A stretch of 64,000 bases of DNA from Fidelibacterota bacterium (GTDB taxonomy: Bacteria; Fidelibacterota; Marinisomatia; SCGC-AAA003-L08; JACNLC01), in NCBI GenBank assembly GCA_018657495.1, contig JABHXA010000005.1:1-64000 (forward strand), written 5' to 3'. This document shows positions 18,193-27,105 of the stretch, piece after piece (positions within the stretch are counted from its first letter, which is position 1; each line of letters starts with the position of its first letter). A program made the position numbers and the translations under genes. The notes below the pieces were generated by a model. The model did no database searches, had not been told where the DNA came from, and was given only the letters and a program-made list of their open reading frames with translations.

Positions 18193-19206
18193 TCAATCAA
18201 CCTGTGGTTCGTTTGTACAGCAATTTTCCAAACTTCTTAAGTTGGCAAGATATCCCATGGCAATGAGCAAATCTCCTTCTTCAATGAGGGTGTCTTTTGG
18301 CGGATTAAAAATCAAATCGCCTTCCGGTTTTTTTGTTGCAACAATTATGATATCCATATTCTCACTAAAGATAAATTCATTCAGTTGTTTGCCTACAATT
18401 ACTGAACCAGATTTTATGGTAATTTCATCCATCTCCCAATCGACTTCGCTGCCTTTGCCAATCACTTCTAGAAAATCCATTCCCGTCGGCCTTGTTAGCA
18501 TATTAGCCAAACTGTGTCCTGCAATATCATATGGATTTAAAACTTTATTTGCCCCGGCGGTGATGTATTTATTCATGTTCCTGGTTTGGCTGCTCTTGGC
18601 GATAATATACAGATCCTTGTTCAATCCACGGGCAGATAAGGTCACAAATAGATTGTTTTCATCAGTTGATAAAACCGCAACCAGTCCCCTCGAGCGATCC
18701 AGTCGACATTTTCTCAAGGTTTCATCATCGAGACTGTCACCCCAGATGGTCAAATAGCCTTGCGCTTTTGCTTCTTCAACTTTTATATCATTTTTCTCAA
18801 TTACTACAAATTTTTTGTCATTTTTATTTAGTTCGTTACAAATTATTCTTCCCATTCGGCCAAATCCGCATACCACATAATGATTTCTTAAGTTTTTTAT
18901 TTTTCTTTCCATCTTCATTCTCCCAAAATACTGATTCTGAATTAAGTAATCTGCGGTAACAGTGATTGCATAAGCAACAATTCCAACACCGAAGATAATG
19001 AGAAAGACTGTAAACAATCTGCCTGAAGCAGATAAATCTTCGATTCCACCGCCATACCCTACTGTGCTGAGAACCACCGAGGTCATATAAAGTGAGTCTG
19101 TCCAACTCATGTCTTCAATTGTACGATAGCCAATCGTTCCTACCAGGTAGAAAACCGGGATGGCGCTCCATTTGCGTAATAATTGAAGTTTGTGAGTAAA
19201 GTCCAT
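18193..19206 (-). CDS. Two-TM potassium channel with RCK (TrkA-N) domain
   Basis: 337 aa, inner membrane K+ channel subunit. A helix at residues 13-26 is followed by a pore loop with the selectivity filter TVGYGG (about residues 48-53), then a second membrane helix (about 63-86). A cytoplasmic Rossmann RCK domain begins YVVCGFGRMGR (about 109-119), with a nucleotide-binding E134-type acid in VVIEKND. A C-terminal TrkA-C part (about 245-330) follows. The layout is that of MthK or bacterial Kch-like channels. It is a single gene with no close partner. Confidence 0.9.
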   Translation of the reverse strand: MDFTHKLQLLRKWSAIPVFYLVGTIGYRTIEDMSWTDSLYMTSVVLSTVGYGGGIEDLSASGRLFTVFLIIFGVGIVAYAITVTADYLIQNQYFGRMKMERKIKNLRNHYVVCGFGRMGRIICNELNKNDKKFVVIEKNDIKVEEAKAQGYLTIWGDSLDDETLRKCRLDRSRGLVAVLSTDENNLFVTLSARGLNKDLYIIAKSSQTRNMNKYITAGANKVLNPYDIAGHSLANMLTRPTGMDFLEVIGKGSEVDWEMDEITIKSGSVIVGKQLNEFIFSENMDIIIVATKKPEGDLIFNPPKDTLIEEGDLLIAMGYLANLRSLENCCTNEPQVD

Positions 19207-19414
19207 TTTGTCAGATTCTATTTATCTTTAAAAATTGCGGTTTTATTTGATTCGTAATTTATTACTGTTGGATAATCTAATGTTGACTAAAGTCATTCAT
19301 ATAACTATCAATCTTATAATTACAAATTGTGACAAATTATTTTAGCATGCAGATTTTGAAACCTTTAAATTTTGGGCTGAATTATTATTTTAAAACTCAT
19401 CATTGGAGTATTTT

Positions 19415-22400
19415 GTGAAAAAATTGATTGCACTTTTGCTAATCTTAAATTTGAATTTTCTACTTGCTGTCTCGGCAACACCTGAGCCGGTAAATCTATT
19501 TCAGGAAGATGGTAGCCAGTTTACCGGGTATGTGCGTGGAGATGAATGGCAAAACTGGATTGAAAATGAAGATGGTTTTACTATCTCCCAAAACAACAGT
19601 AATGACTGGGTGTATGTGACCGGTTATAATGATGATGAGTTTATTTTAAGCGAAATCGGTGCTAATATTGAATTTTTAAACTCTGGTTTAGATATTGACA
19701 GACATATTCAACCACCTAGAAATGAACCGGATCCTTCAGAAAACCTCAGTTATATAAATCTTGAAAACAATAATCGTACAGAATTTATTGTGCCGCTCCT
19801 ACTCATTGAATACCCTGATTTAAATGCCACTTATGAGCTCCAGAATTTTGATATGTTAATGAATGAGATTGGTTTTGTATCATCACAGGGTCCTACTGGT
19901 GGTTTCCGCGACTTTTATCTGGAAATTTCTTATGGTGAATTTGACCCTTTGTCAATCGTCAACGGCTGGTATATGGCTGAAAACGGCTTCATGACATATG
20001 GAAATGACAGTCCAAACAGTTATAATTATGTAAAGCAGATGATTGGTGATGCCATAGATGATGCTGAAGCACAAGGGTTGGACTGGTCACAGTTTGACAA
20101 TGATGGCGATGGAAATGTTGATGCCCTAAATATTATACATGCCGGTCCCGGCGCCGAAGAGGGAAACGGAAATTATATTTGGTCTCATAAATGGAATCTT
20201 GGCGGTCAGGCTAGATTCTACGATGGCGTGTGGATTGATGCATACACTATCAACCCTGAAATTCAAGGCAGCGGTCAGAATATGGTGCACCGCGGAGTGA
20301 TATGTCATGAATTCGGGCATGCGCTGGGTCTACCGGATTTGTATGATACTGACTATTCCTCATCTGGTATCGGAACCTGGGGACTTATGTCAGGCGGATC
20401 ATGGGGCGGCAATGGTAGTTCACCATGGTATCCATCACATATGAGTGCCTGGTCAAAGGAGAATCTCGGATGGGTGACACCCGTAGTGATAAATGATCCA
20501 ACTATTACGCTGGAAATGGAAAATGTTGAAGAGAACCCCCTTGTCTTCCGCATGAATGGTACTGGCTCTCCTAATGAATATTTCCTTTTTGAAAATAGAC
20601 AAAAAATTCTTTCTGACCAGACCCTACCCAATTCAGGACTCCTAATCTGGCATATTGATTCCAGCGTCTGGGGCAATAGCAATGATTGGCATCGGTTGGT
20701 GGATGTAGAACAAGCTGATGGTAATTATAGTCTGAATTCCGGTTCCGGGAGCAGTGATCCCGGTGATCCATTTCCGGGAAGTCAAAATAACGTCATATTT
20801 GCTAATCACACTGAACCAAACTCGCAATTTTATAATGGAAGTGAATCTGGAATAAGTGCAATTAATATTGACGAAACCGATGGTATCATTGATGTGACTT
20901 TTAGGAATATTCCCACACTGGTAGTTGACAGTTTTGTTTTAACTGAATCAGAAGGTGATGGTGATGGTAATGCAAATCCTGGGGAAACCGGGGGATTAGT
21001 ACTAACTGTTTATAATCCCTCAAATAGTCAATTATATGATATCACAGGCATGGTAGAGTCGAACGACCCCTATATTTCCGTAATCAGTACAGATTTGACA
21101 TTTGGAAATATATCAGAGTATGGTTACGCTGAAAGTATGGATGACCTGATAATATCAATTTCAGAAGAAGCACCACTTGGTATGCATTCCGTTGAAATTC
21201 AGCTTCTTGGTGAAATTGATAATGATATCTTTACTCAATTGCTTATATTTACATTTGATATTAATATTAACCAGGCAGGTTTCCCTTTGAATCTTGGCAA
21301 TAAGGTCATCAGTTCTCCTTTGGTATTGGATTTAAACAATGATGGCGTAAATGAAATTATTTTTGGTGATTATAATGGTTTTGTTCATGTGACAGATTAT
21401 TATGGCACGCCTTTCCCAGGTAACTGGCCATTTGATACCGGTGATCAGATTTGGGGAGCTGTAACTGCTGGAGACCTGGAGACAGACGGCGATATAGAAA
21501 TTATTGTTGCCTCAAAAAGTAAACACATTTTTATTCTCAATTCCGATGGATCTGTTCAAGTAGACTACTTTGCTGATCAGTTTATGATTGGCACACCATC
21601 TCTCGGCAATATTGATGATGATTCTGACCTTGAGATAATTACCGCCTCAATGTCATCCGACGGAAAAGTTTATGCAATCAATCCAGATGGTTCAGATGTT
21701 CCAGGATTTCCATTTGAATTAAATGAAAAAGTATATGAGTCTATCGCCATTGCTGATTTTAATGGCAATGACAAAGTGGATATGGTTTTTGGAACTGATG
21801 AAAACAACCTGTATTTGGTATTAGACAGTGGAGAAGTTGCTGAGGGATTTCCCTTTTCAGTAAATGGAAAAATTAGATCATCACCGATTATATATGATCT
21901 TTTGAATAATGGTGAACTTGAAATGGCCTTCGCCTCCGATGACAATCATCTTTACATCCTTGATAGTAGTGGAGAGGAAGTATTGAGTTATAATAGCGGA
22001 TCCATTATTAGGTCTTCTATCTCCACGATCCAGGTCGACAATAGTTTGAAAATATTTTTTGGCTCTGATGACGGATTCCTACATGGTATCGACGCCTTTG
22101 GACAGGTGTTAGATGGATGGCCAATATTTATCGATCAGCAATTGAGATCTTCTGCAGTTTTTTCTGATCTAAATAACGATGGTGATCATGAAATCATCAT
22201 TACTAGTAAAACTGGATCCATCCATATATTTGATTTAGATGGTACAGTATACCCTGGTTTCCCAATGAAAATTGCTACGGTAATAGAATGCTCACCTGTC
22301 GTGCAGGATACAGATAACGATGGTGATCTTGAGATTATTACCGGAACCAGTGATGGCATTTTTTCCCTGGATATTAAATCGGAAGGTTCGGTAGAAAATT

Positions 22401-22642
22401 CATGGAATATGTTCCAGGGTAATCCGTCAAGGACGGGAGTCGCCAATATTTCCGGAATTTCTATTATGATCGGAGATATGAACGAGGATGGAGCCATTGA
22501 TGTCCTGGATGTTGTGATTCTGGTCTCTGTAATTCTTGGTGAAACTGAGCTTTCTGGTTATGATATCCTGGCAGGTGACTTGAACAATGATGGCGACCTG
22601 GATATTTTAGATGTTATTATTATGATAGGGATGGTTCTCTAA
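19415..22642 (+). CDS. Secreted M6-type metalloprotease with beta-propeller repeats and dockerin-like tail
   Basis: About 1075 aa. The GTG at 19415 is preferred to the TTG at 19403 because GGAG lies 6 bases before it and it opens the signal peptide directly. The catalytic domain carries HEFGHALGLPDLYD (His near 299), the zinc motif of immune-inhibitor-A-like (M6) proteases, with a following GTWGLMSGGSWGG Met-turn-like region. Residues about 620-1000 hold repeats of the type LDLNNDGVNEIIFGDYNG (FG-GAP/VCBS calcium-binding propeller blades). The last 60 residues (from about 1018) are two dockerin-like loops, GDMNEDGAIDVLDV and GDLNNDGDLDILDV. Stands alone. Likely an extracellular protein degrader. 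Confidence 0.9.
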   Translation: MKKLIALLLILNLNFLLAVSATPEPVNLFQEDGSQFTGYVRGDEWQNWIENEDGFTISQNNSNDWVYVTGYNDDEFILSEIGANIEFLNSGLDIDRHIQPPRNEPDPSENLSYINLENNNRTEFIVPLLLIEYPDLNATYELQNFDMLMNEIGFVSSQGPTGGFRDFYLEISYGEFDPLSIVNGWYMAENGFMTYGNDSPNSYNYVKQMIGDAIDDAEAQGLDWSQFDNDGDGNVDALNIIHAGPGAEEGNGNYIWSHKWNLGGQARFYDGVWIDAYTINPEIQGSGQNMVHRGVICHEFGHALGLPDLYDTDYSSSGIGTWGLMSGGSWGGNGSSPWYPSHMSAWSKENLGWVTPVVINDPTITLEMENVEENPLVFRMNGTGSPNEYFLFENRQKILSDQTLPNSGLLIWHIDSSVWGNSNDWHRLVDVEQADGNYSLNSGSGSSDPGDPFPGSQNNVIFANHTEPNSQFYNGSESGISAINIDETDGIIDVTFRNIPTLVVDSFVLTESEGDGDGNANPGETGGLVLTVYNPSNSQLYDITGMVESNDPYISVISTDLTFGNISEYGYAESMDDLIISISEEAPLGMHSVEIQLLGEIDNDIFTQLLIFTFDININQAGFPLNLGNKVISSPLVLDLNNDGVNEIIFGDYNGFVHVTDYYGTPFPGNWPFDTGDQIWGAVTAGDLETDGDIEIIVASKSKHIFILNSDGSVQVDYFADQFMIGTPSLGNIDDDSDLEIITASMSSDGKVYAINPDGSDVPGFPFELNEKVYESIAIADFNGNDKVDMVFGTDENNLYLVLDSGEVAEGFPFSVNGKIRSSPIIYDLLNNGELEMAFASDDNHLYILDSSGEEVLSYNSGSIIRSSISTIQVDNSLKIFFGSDDGFLHGIDAFGQVLDGWPIFIDQQLRSSAVFSDLNNDGDHEIIITSKTGSIHIFDLDGTVYPGFPMKIATVIECSPVVQDTDNDGDLEIITGTSDGIFSLDIKSEGSVENSWNMFQGNPSRTGVANISGISIMIGDMNEDGAIDVLDVVILVSVILGETELSGYDILAGDLNNDGDLDILDVIIMIGMVL

Positions 22643-22671
22643 CCAATCTCAGCAAAGACAAATTCAAATTT

Positions 22672-22704
22672 AAGGGGCATGTCAAAATTGACGGCCCCTT
22701 TTTT
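22672..22704 (+). terminator. Rho-independent terminator of the M6 protease gene
   Basis: Stem AAGGGGC / GCCCCTT with an inner stem GTCAA / TTGAC and a following T run, 30 bases after the stop. Confidence 0.85.
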
Positions 22705-22828
22705 ATCTTCAGCTCAATAAATACTATTTCTACAATTTTACACTTGAATCCCAATAATTTAAATAAAAGTATAGCCTCAATTCTCAAATAGTATAAATTA
22801 CGGCCCGCTCTAGCGGATACTTTATCAG

Positions 22829-25024
22829 ATGCAAAAAACATTTAATATTGAAGGCATGCATTGTGCCGGTTGCGTTGCAAGCGTTGAAAAGTCATTAAAG
22901 TCCATTGCTGGAATTGACAATGCTATCGTGAATCTTGCACTTAAGAATGTTACTGTTTCCATGCAGGATGAAGTATCTATCTCCAAATTAAAATCCGCAT
23001 TGAGTAAAACCAGTTATTCGCTGGTAGAAGATTCTACAGAAGACTTGTCCCAGAGACAAAACCGCGAAACATTGGAATGGAAATTACGGTTCATCCAGAC
23101 TTCTGTACTTGGTATTCCATTACTGATTTATTCCATGATCGAAATGTTTTTTATCCCGGGTAATCCTCATTTGATCTCTATTCTGTTCCAGTTCCTCCTT
23201 GTGACACCAATTATGCTGATCAGTAGATTGTACTATATTCATGGCATTAAAGCGTTAATTTATAAATCTCCAAATATGTATAGCCTTGTGGCCATTGGAA
23301 CCGGTGCCGCCTATATTTATTCAATTATCACATCTGTAAACCTCATATTTGACTTAAATATTGCCGGTTTTGAAAAATTATATTTTGAGAGCGCTGGTGT
23401 TATTCTGCTGTTCATAACAATGGGGCGTTGGATGGAAGCAAAGGCCAAAGGGAAAACAACCGAAGCGCTGGCATCATTGCTGGAAGGAGCCCCAAAATCC
23501 GGATTGGTCAAACGTGATGGAAAATGGCAGATTATTAACGTTGATGAAATCATTGTTGGCGATCAGATAAAAATTAAGCCCGGTTCACAAATTCCAGTTG
23601 ACGGTATTGTCGTAGAAGGTGAATCCCACATCGATGAGTCTGCAATAACAGGTGAATCCTCGCCGGTTCGAAAAGGGATAAATGACCCTGTAACCGCCGC
23701 CACAATTAATACATCCGGTGCCCTGGTGATAAAAGCCCGGAAAGTTGGTGCCGAGACCATGTACAGTCGAATTATTGAAATGGTAAAAGAAGCACAGGGC
23801 ACGCGGGCTCCAATCCAGGCGCAAGCAGATAAAATCGCTTCGATATTCGTTCCATTGGTGATGCTACTTGCTGTTCTCGGTTTCATATCATGGCTCGCCG
23901 TTGGACAATCTCTTGTATTTGCTATGAACATACTTATTTCAGTTCTCATCATTGCCTGCCCCTGTGCTTTGGGATTGGCAACACCAACGGCAATGGTTGT
24001 GGGAACCGGCATTGGCGCCCGTTTAGGCATCCATTTTAAATCCGCCGAAACCCTTGAACGGATGAGTAGAGTTAGTACGATTGTTTTTGACAAAACTGGA
24101 ACGCTCACCACAGGAAAATCAACAGTAACACATGTTGACGCCGGGCATGATAAATCATTTTTCTTTTCTATTCTGTATTCGTTGGAATCTCAGTCTGAAC
24201 ACCATATTGGTCAAACCATAGTCTCTTATTTGAGCACCCATAATGTAAAAACACTTCATGTAGATGCCTTTGAAGCGGTATCCGGATTTGGGATCCATGG
24301 CATTATTGATGGAAAGCTAACCCAGACAGGGTCTTTAAAATACCTTGAGAAGGAAGGAATAGAAATCCCTGAGAAAGCTATGAAATGTGATGAAAAATAT
24401 AAGATGCAGGGTAATACAGTCGTCCACACTGCTTATGATTCTCAGTGGCTTGGTCTGATAACCGTATCAGATAAAATCCGCGTCGAAACAGAACAGGTGA
24501 TTTATGATTTACAGAAACGGAATTTTGAAACCTGGATGATTACCGGTGATCATGCAAAAACAGCTGAAATTGTTGGGAGTACAATTGGCATAAAAAACAT
24601 CATGTCAGAAATCCTTCCTGAGGACAAATCTAAAAAGGTCAATGAACTGCGCAATCAAGGTAAAATTGTGGCAATGGTAGGTGATGGTATCAATGATGCT
24701 CCGGCACTGGCGATTGCTGATGTGGGGATTTCCATAAGTACTGGTACTGATGTGGCAATTGAAACTGCGGATCTAATTTTGATGAGACCAGATTTAACTG
24801 GTGTAAAAAAATCTCTGGTCCTAAGCAAAGCAGTAGTTGGGAAAATCCAGCAGAATTTGTTTTGGGCATTCTTTTACAATATCGTCGGCATTCCAATTGC
24901 CCTCGGACTGCTATACCCATTTACTGGTTATCTGCTAAATCCAGTAATTGCCGGCGCTGCCATGGCATTCTCTTCGGTGAGCGTTGTAAGCAACACTCTC
25001 ATGCTAAAAAGAAAAAGGTTTTAG
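22829..25024 (+). CDS. copA: Copper-translocating P-type ATPase
   Basis: 731 aa, P1B-type inner membrane pump that removes Cu(I) from the cytoplasm. One N-terminal heavy-metal-associated domain with GMHCAGC (Cys12, Cys15). Membrane helices at about 90-110, 125-145, 155-172 and 188-206 are followed by the actuator domain with GESSP. The CPC metal site in IIACPCALGLATP is at about residue 376. The phosphorylation motif DKTGTLTTG is at about 421, the ITGDHAKTA and GDGINDAPAL hinge motifs follow, and there are two final helices. The CPC motif and single CxxC domain fit Cu(I) rather than Zn or Cd. No copper chaperone or regulator is next to it, and no Shine-Dalgarno is evident before the ATG. Confidence 0.93.
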   Translation: MQKTFNIEGMHCAGCVASVEKSLKSIAGIDNAIVNLALKNVTVSMQDEVSISKLKSALSKTSYSLVEDSTEDLSQRQNRETLEWKLRFIQTSVLGIPLLIYSMIEMFFIPGNPHLISILFQFLLVTPIMLISRLYYIHGIKALIYKSPNMYSLVAIGTGAAYIYSIITSVNLIFDLNIAGFEKLYFESAGVILLFITMGRWMEAKAKGKTTEALASLLEGAPKSGLVKRDGKWQIINVDEIIVGDQIKIKPGSQIPVDGIVVEGESHIDESAITGESSPVRKGINDPVTAATINTSGALVIKARKVGAETMYSRIIEMVKEAQGTRAPIQAQADKIASIFVPLVMLLAVLGFISWLAVGQSLVFAMNILISVLIIACPCALGLATPTAMVVGTGIGARLGIHFKSAETLERMSRVSTIVFDKTGTLTTGKSTVTHVDAGHDKSFFFSILYSLESQSEHHIGQTIVSYLSTHNVKTLHVDAFEAVSGFGIHGIIDGKLTQTGSLKYLEKEGIEIPEKAMKCDEKYKMQGNTVVHTAYDSQWLGLITVSDKIRVETEQVIYDLQKRNFETWMITGDHAKTAEIVGSTIGIKNIMSEILPEDKSKKVNELRNQGKIVAMVGDGINDAPALAIADVGISISTGTDVAIETADLILMRPDLTGVKKSLVLSKAVVGKIQQNLFWAFFYNIVGIPIALGLLYPFTGYLLNPVIAGAAMAFSSVSVVSNTLMLKRKRF

Positions 25025-25061
25025 TCTGCGGTTGTGAGTGGCTGAATCTAGTCTGTCTTAT

Positions 25062-27089
25062 TTATTTCTGCCATACCAATGGTGATTCGATACTTTCGTG
25101 ATTTCCCTTTATAATATTCTGACCATGATTAAAAACCAGGTATCCATATTTCCCATAATGAGGTAGCTTACGGGCAATCGGGATCAGTTCCCGGGAATTG
25201 GATGAATAGATAACCAATCCTGGATTGTCGTCAGAATTCTTATAAGCCCAGACCAGGCAATGTTCTGAGGCATCCAAAATTTCATCATTTACTTTAATGT
25301 TGCCATTTAATTTTAAATGGGATAAAAACTCCGGCTGAACACCAAGGTATATTACAATTCGGTCATTCTCAAGCGGCGGCTGAGTGCGAATATCCAGTTC
25401 ACTTCCTTCCGACAGGTATCCATTGAATGACCGGGCAATTTCTTTCCATTCATCCGATTGTTCAGGAACGACGAAAACATAATCCTCTTCTGAAATAATC
25501 TCCCTGATAGTTGGATCCATTTCAGTCTCATGTAATCGTCTCATCACATGATAATTTTCATCAGCACGGATTCCTACCAATCCATCACTTTCCGGAGGAT
25601 ACAATCTCTCTTTTTCACTATTCGAATAGACTTCTTTTATTATCTTCGTTCCGTTATCATACAGGTAGCTTATCTGAATCCACATAGGTTTGATCACACC
25701 GGATTGATGCAGATATACTTTATCATCGTCTTCGGTAAGATTTAGAGTAGGGGCACCACTTTGAGAAACCCATTTCTCTTGGAATTCTGAAAAATCCTCA
25801 TTGCTCACATTTTCCATCGCTGTGAAAAAATCATCCCAATTGGCGTGGGTGAATTGTGCTTGAGCCACCACATTTTGCAGTGCCTGAAGAAATCTCTCTT
25901 TTCCAAGTCTTTCTTCCATCATGTGAAATATCATTGCAACTTTTCCATATCCAATGGATCTGCTGGCCATATCGGTTCTGCTGATAAATCCTGCCGGCGA
26001 GATATCATTTTTTTCATTTACGTAGATTGTAAAATCTTTTAGGATATCCTTTCTATATTGGCGGGCGGAGCTACTGCTATTTTGCAGTTTGTATAAATAA
26101 TCTGCCTGATAAGTGGTCAATCCCTCACACCAATTGCCCTTATCACCAACATATACCGAATTACCCCACCAATTGTGGAGGACTTCATGCCCAAGTGATG
26201 TATACACAATAAAAGGCAGTCTTACGACGCTTCGACCGAGAACCGTATATGACGGCATGCCATATCCTGTGGGGAAGAAATTTTCGACAACAGCAAATTT
26301 GCTAAATGGATATGGTGATATCATTTCAGAATACATTTTTACATACTCAATGCTCATATTCATGTATTCCGCAGCCAGTGAACTGTCTTCCTTAAAAAAA
26401 TATGTATAAAATTCGATGCCGTCCACTATCTGTGATTCAACAACCCAAATCGCCGCCGTCACATGAATAGCATCAAGAGGATTCAATGATTTATAATTTA
26501 TGACAGATTTTTCATCGGATTTTTCTGCTTTGATCAATTTGCCTTCACTCACAGCATCCCAACCAGTTGGTAATTTGATTACCGTATCAAAGCTTGATAA
26601 TTTCTCACTTGACATCGGATAAAATCCGCTGGAAGGAGAAAGAAATACACCTTCGTTTGATATAGTTGCATTCACCTCCATGGCGATTTTTTCACGACTA
26701 AACTCTGTAGATTCCACATCATGATGGAAAACTCCGGTATATGAAATGTCAATTATTTTTTCTGATTTTTCCAGCATTTTTCGCTGAATGCGAATCAGTT
26801 TTAAATCTAATCTGGAATCAGAATCTGTTACCGGTCGAATTTCGTATTCACGTATTTCATCATCAACACGTAATTCGGTTATTTCCGCTTTTGATGACAG
26901 CTTGAATTCCCAATACCGGTCACTGGTTTCAATTAAAACTTTATCCCGGGCGGTGAGAGTATTTGTTTCCGGTTTGATATCCAAATACAAATAATGATTA
27001 ATAATTCTTGACTCACCTGATAATATGGTGAAAAAAGTGAATAGGGTGAGAATAACGATGTTATTCTTTGTAAACGTCATTTTTGTCAT
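25062..27089 (-). CDS. M1-like zinc aminopeptidase, secreted
   Basis: About 675 aa. A gluzincin with the zinc motif HEVLHNWWG (near residue 300) and the third ligand Glu in NWCEG 17 residues after the second His, slightly closer than in classical M1 enzymes. The N-terminal half is the M1 beta-saddle domain and the C-terminal part is poorly conserved. The open frame extends to a TTG at 27116 inside the preceding M16 gene. I prefer the ATG at 27089 because it has an AGGA-type site upstream and begins closer to the signal peptide core (VILTLFTFFTILSG). It forms a unit with the M16 peptidase upstream. Likely periplasmic or surface peptide trimming. Confidence 0.85.
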   Translation of the reverse strand: MTKMTFTKNNIVILTLFTFFTILSGESRIINHYLYLDIKPETNTLTARDKVLIETSDRYWEFKLSSKAEITELRVDDEIREYEIRPVTDSDSRLDLKLIRIQRKMLEKSEKIIDISYTGVFHHDVESTEFSREKIAMEVNATISNEGVFLSPSSGFYPMSSEKLSSFDTVIKLPTGWDAVSEGKLIKAEKSDEKSVINYKSLNPLDAIHVTAAIWVVESQIVDGIEFYTYFFKEDSSLAAEYMNMSIEYVKMYSEMISPYPFSKFAVVENFFPTGYGMPSYTVLGRSVVRLPFIVYTSLGHEVLHNWWGNSVYVGDKGNWCEGLTTYQADYLYKLQNSSSSARQYRKDILKDFTIYVNEKNDISPAGFISRTDMASRSIGYGKVAMIFHMMEERLGKERFLQALQNVVAQAQFTHANWDDFFTAMENVSNEDFSEFQEKWVSQSGAPTLNLTEDDDKVYLHQSGVIKPMWIQISYLYDNGTKIIKEVYSNSEKERLYPPESDGLVGIRADENYHVMRRLHETEMDPTIREIISEEDYVFVVPEQSDEWKEIARSFNGYLSEGSELDIRTQPPLENDRIVIYLGVQPEFLSHLKLNGNIKVNDEILDASEHCLVWAYKNSDDNPGLVIYSSNSRELIPIARKLPHYGKYGYLVFNHGQNIIKGNHESIESPLVWQK

Positions 27090-27105
27090 TCCGGTATTTT
27101 TCCTG

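Noticed and set aside
18185..18757. 190-codon plus-strand frame over the potassium channel gene
   Set aside because: Antisense to the RCK domain, which is clearly real on the minus strand.
23563..24111. 182-codon minus-strand frame inside copA
   Set aside because: Antisense to the catalytic core of a clear copper ATPase, with no recognisable protein features.
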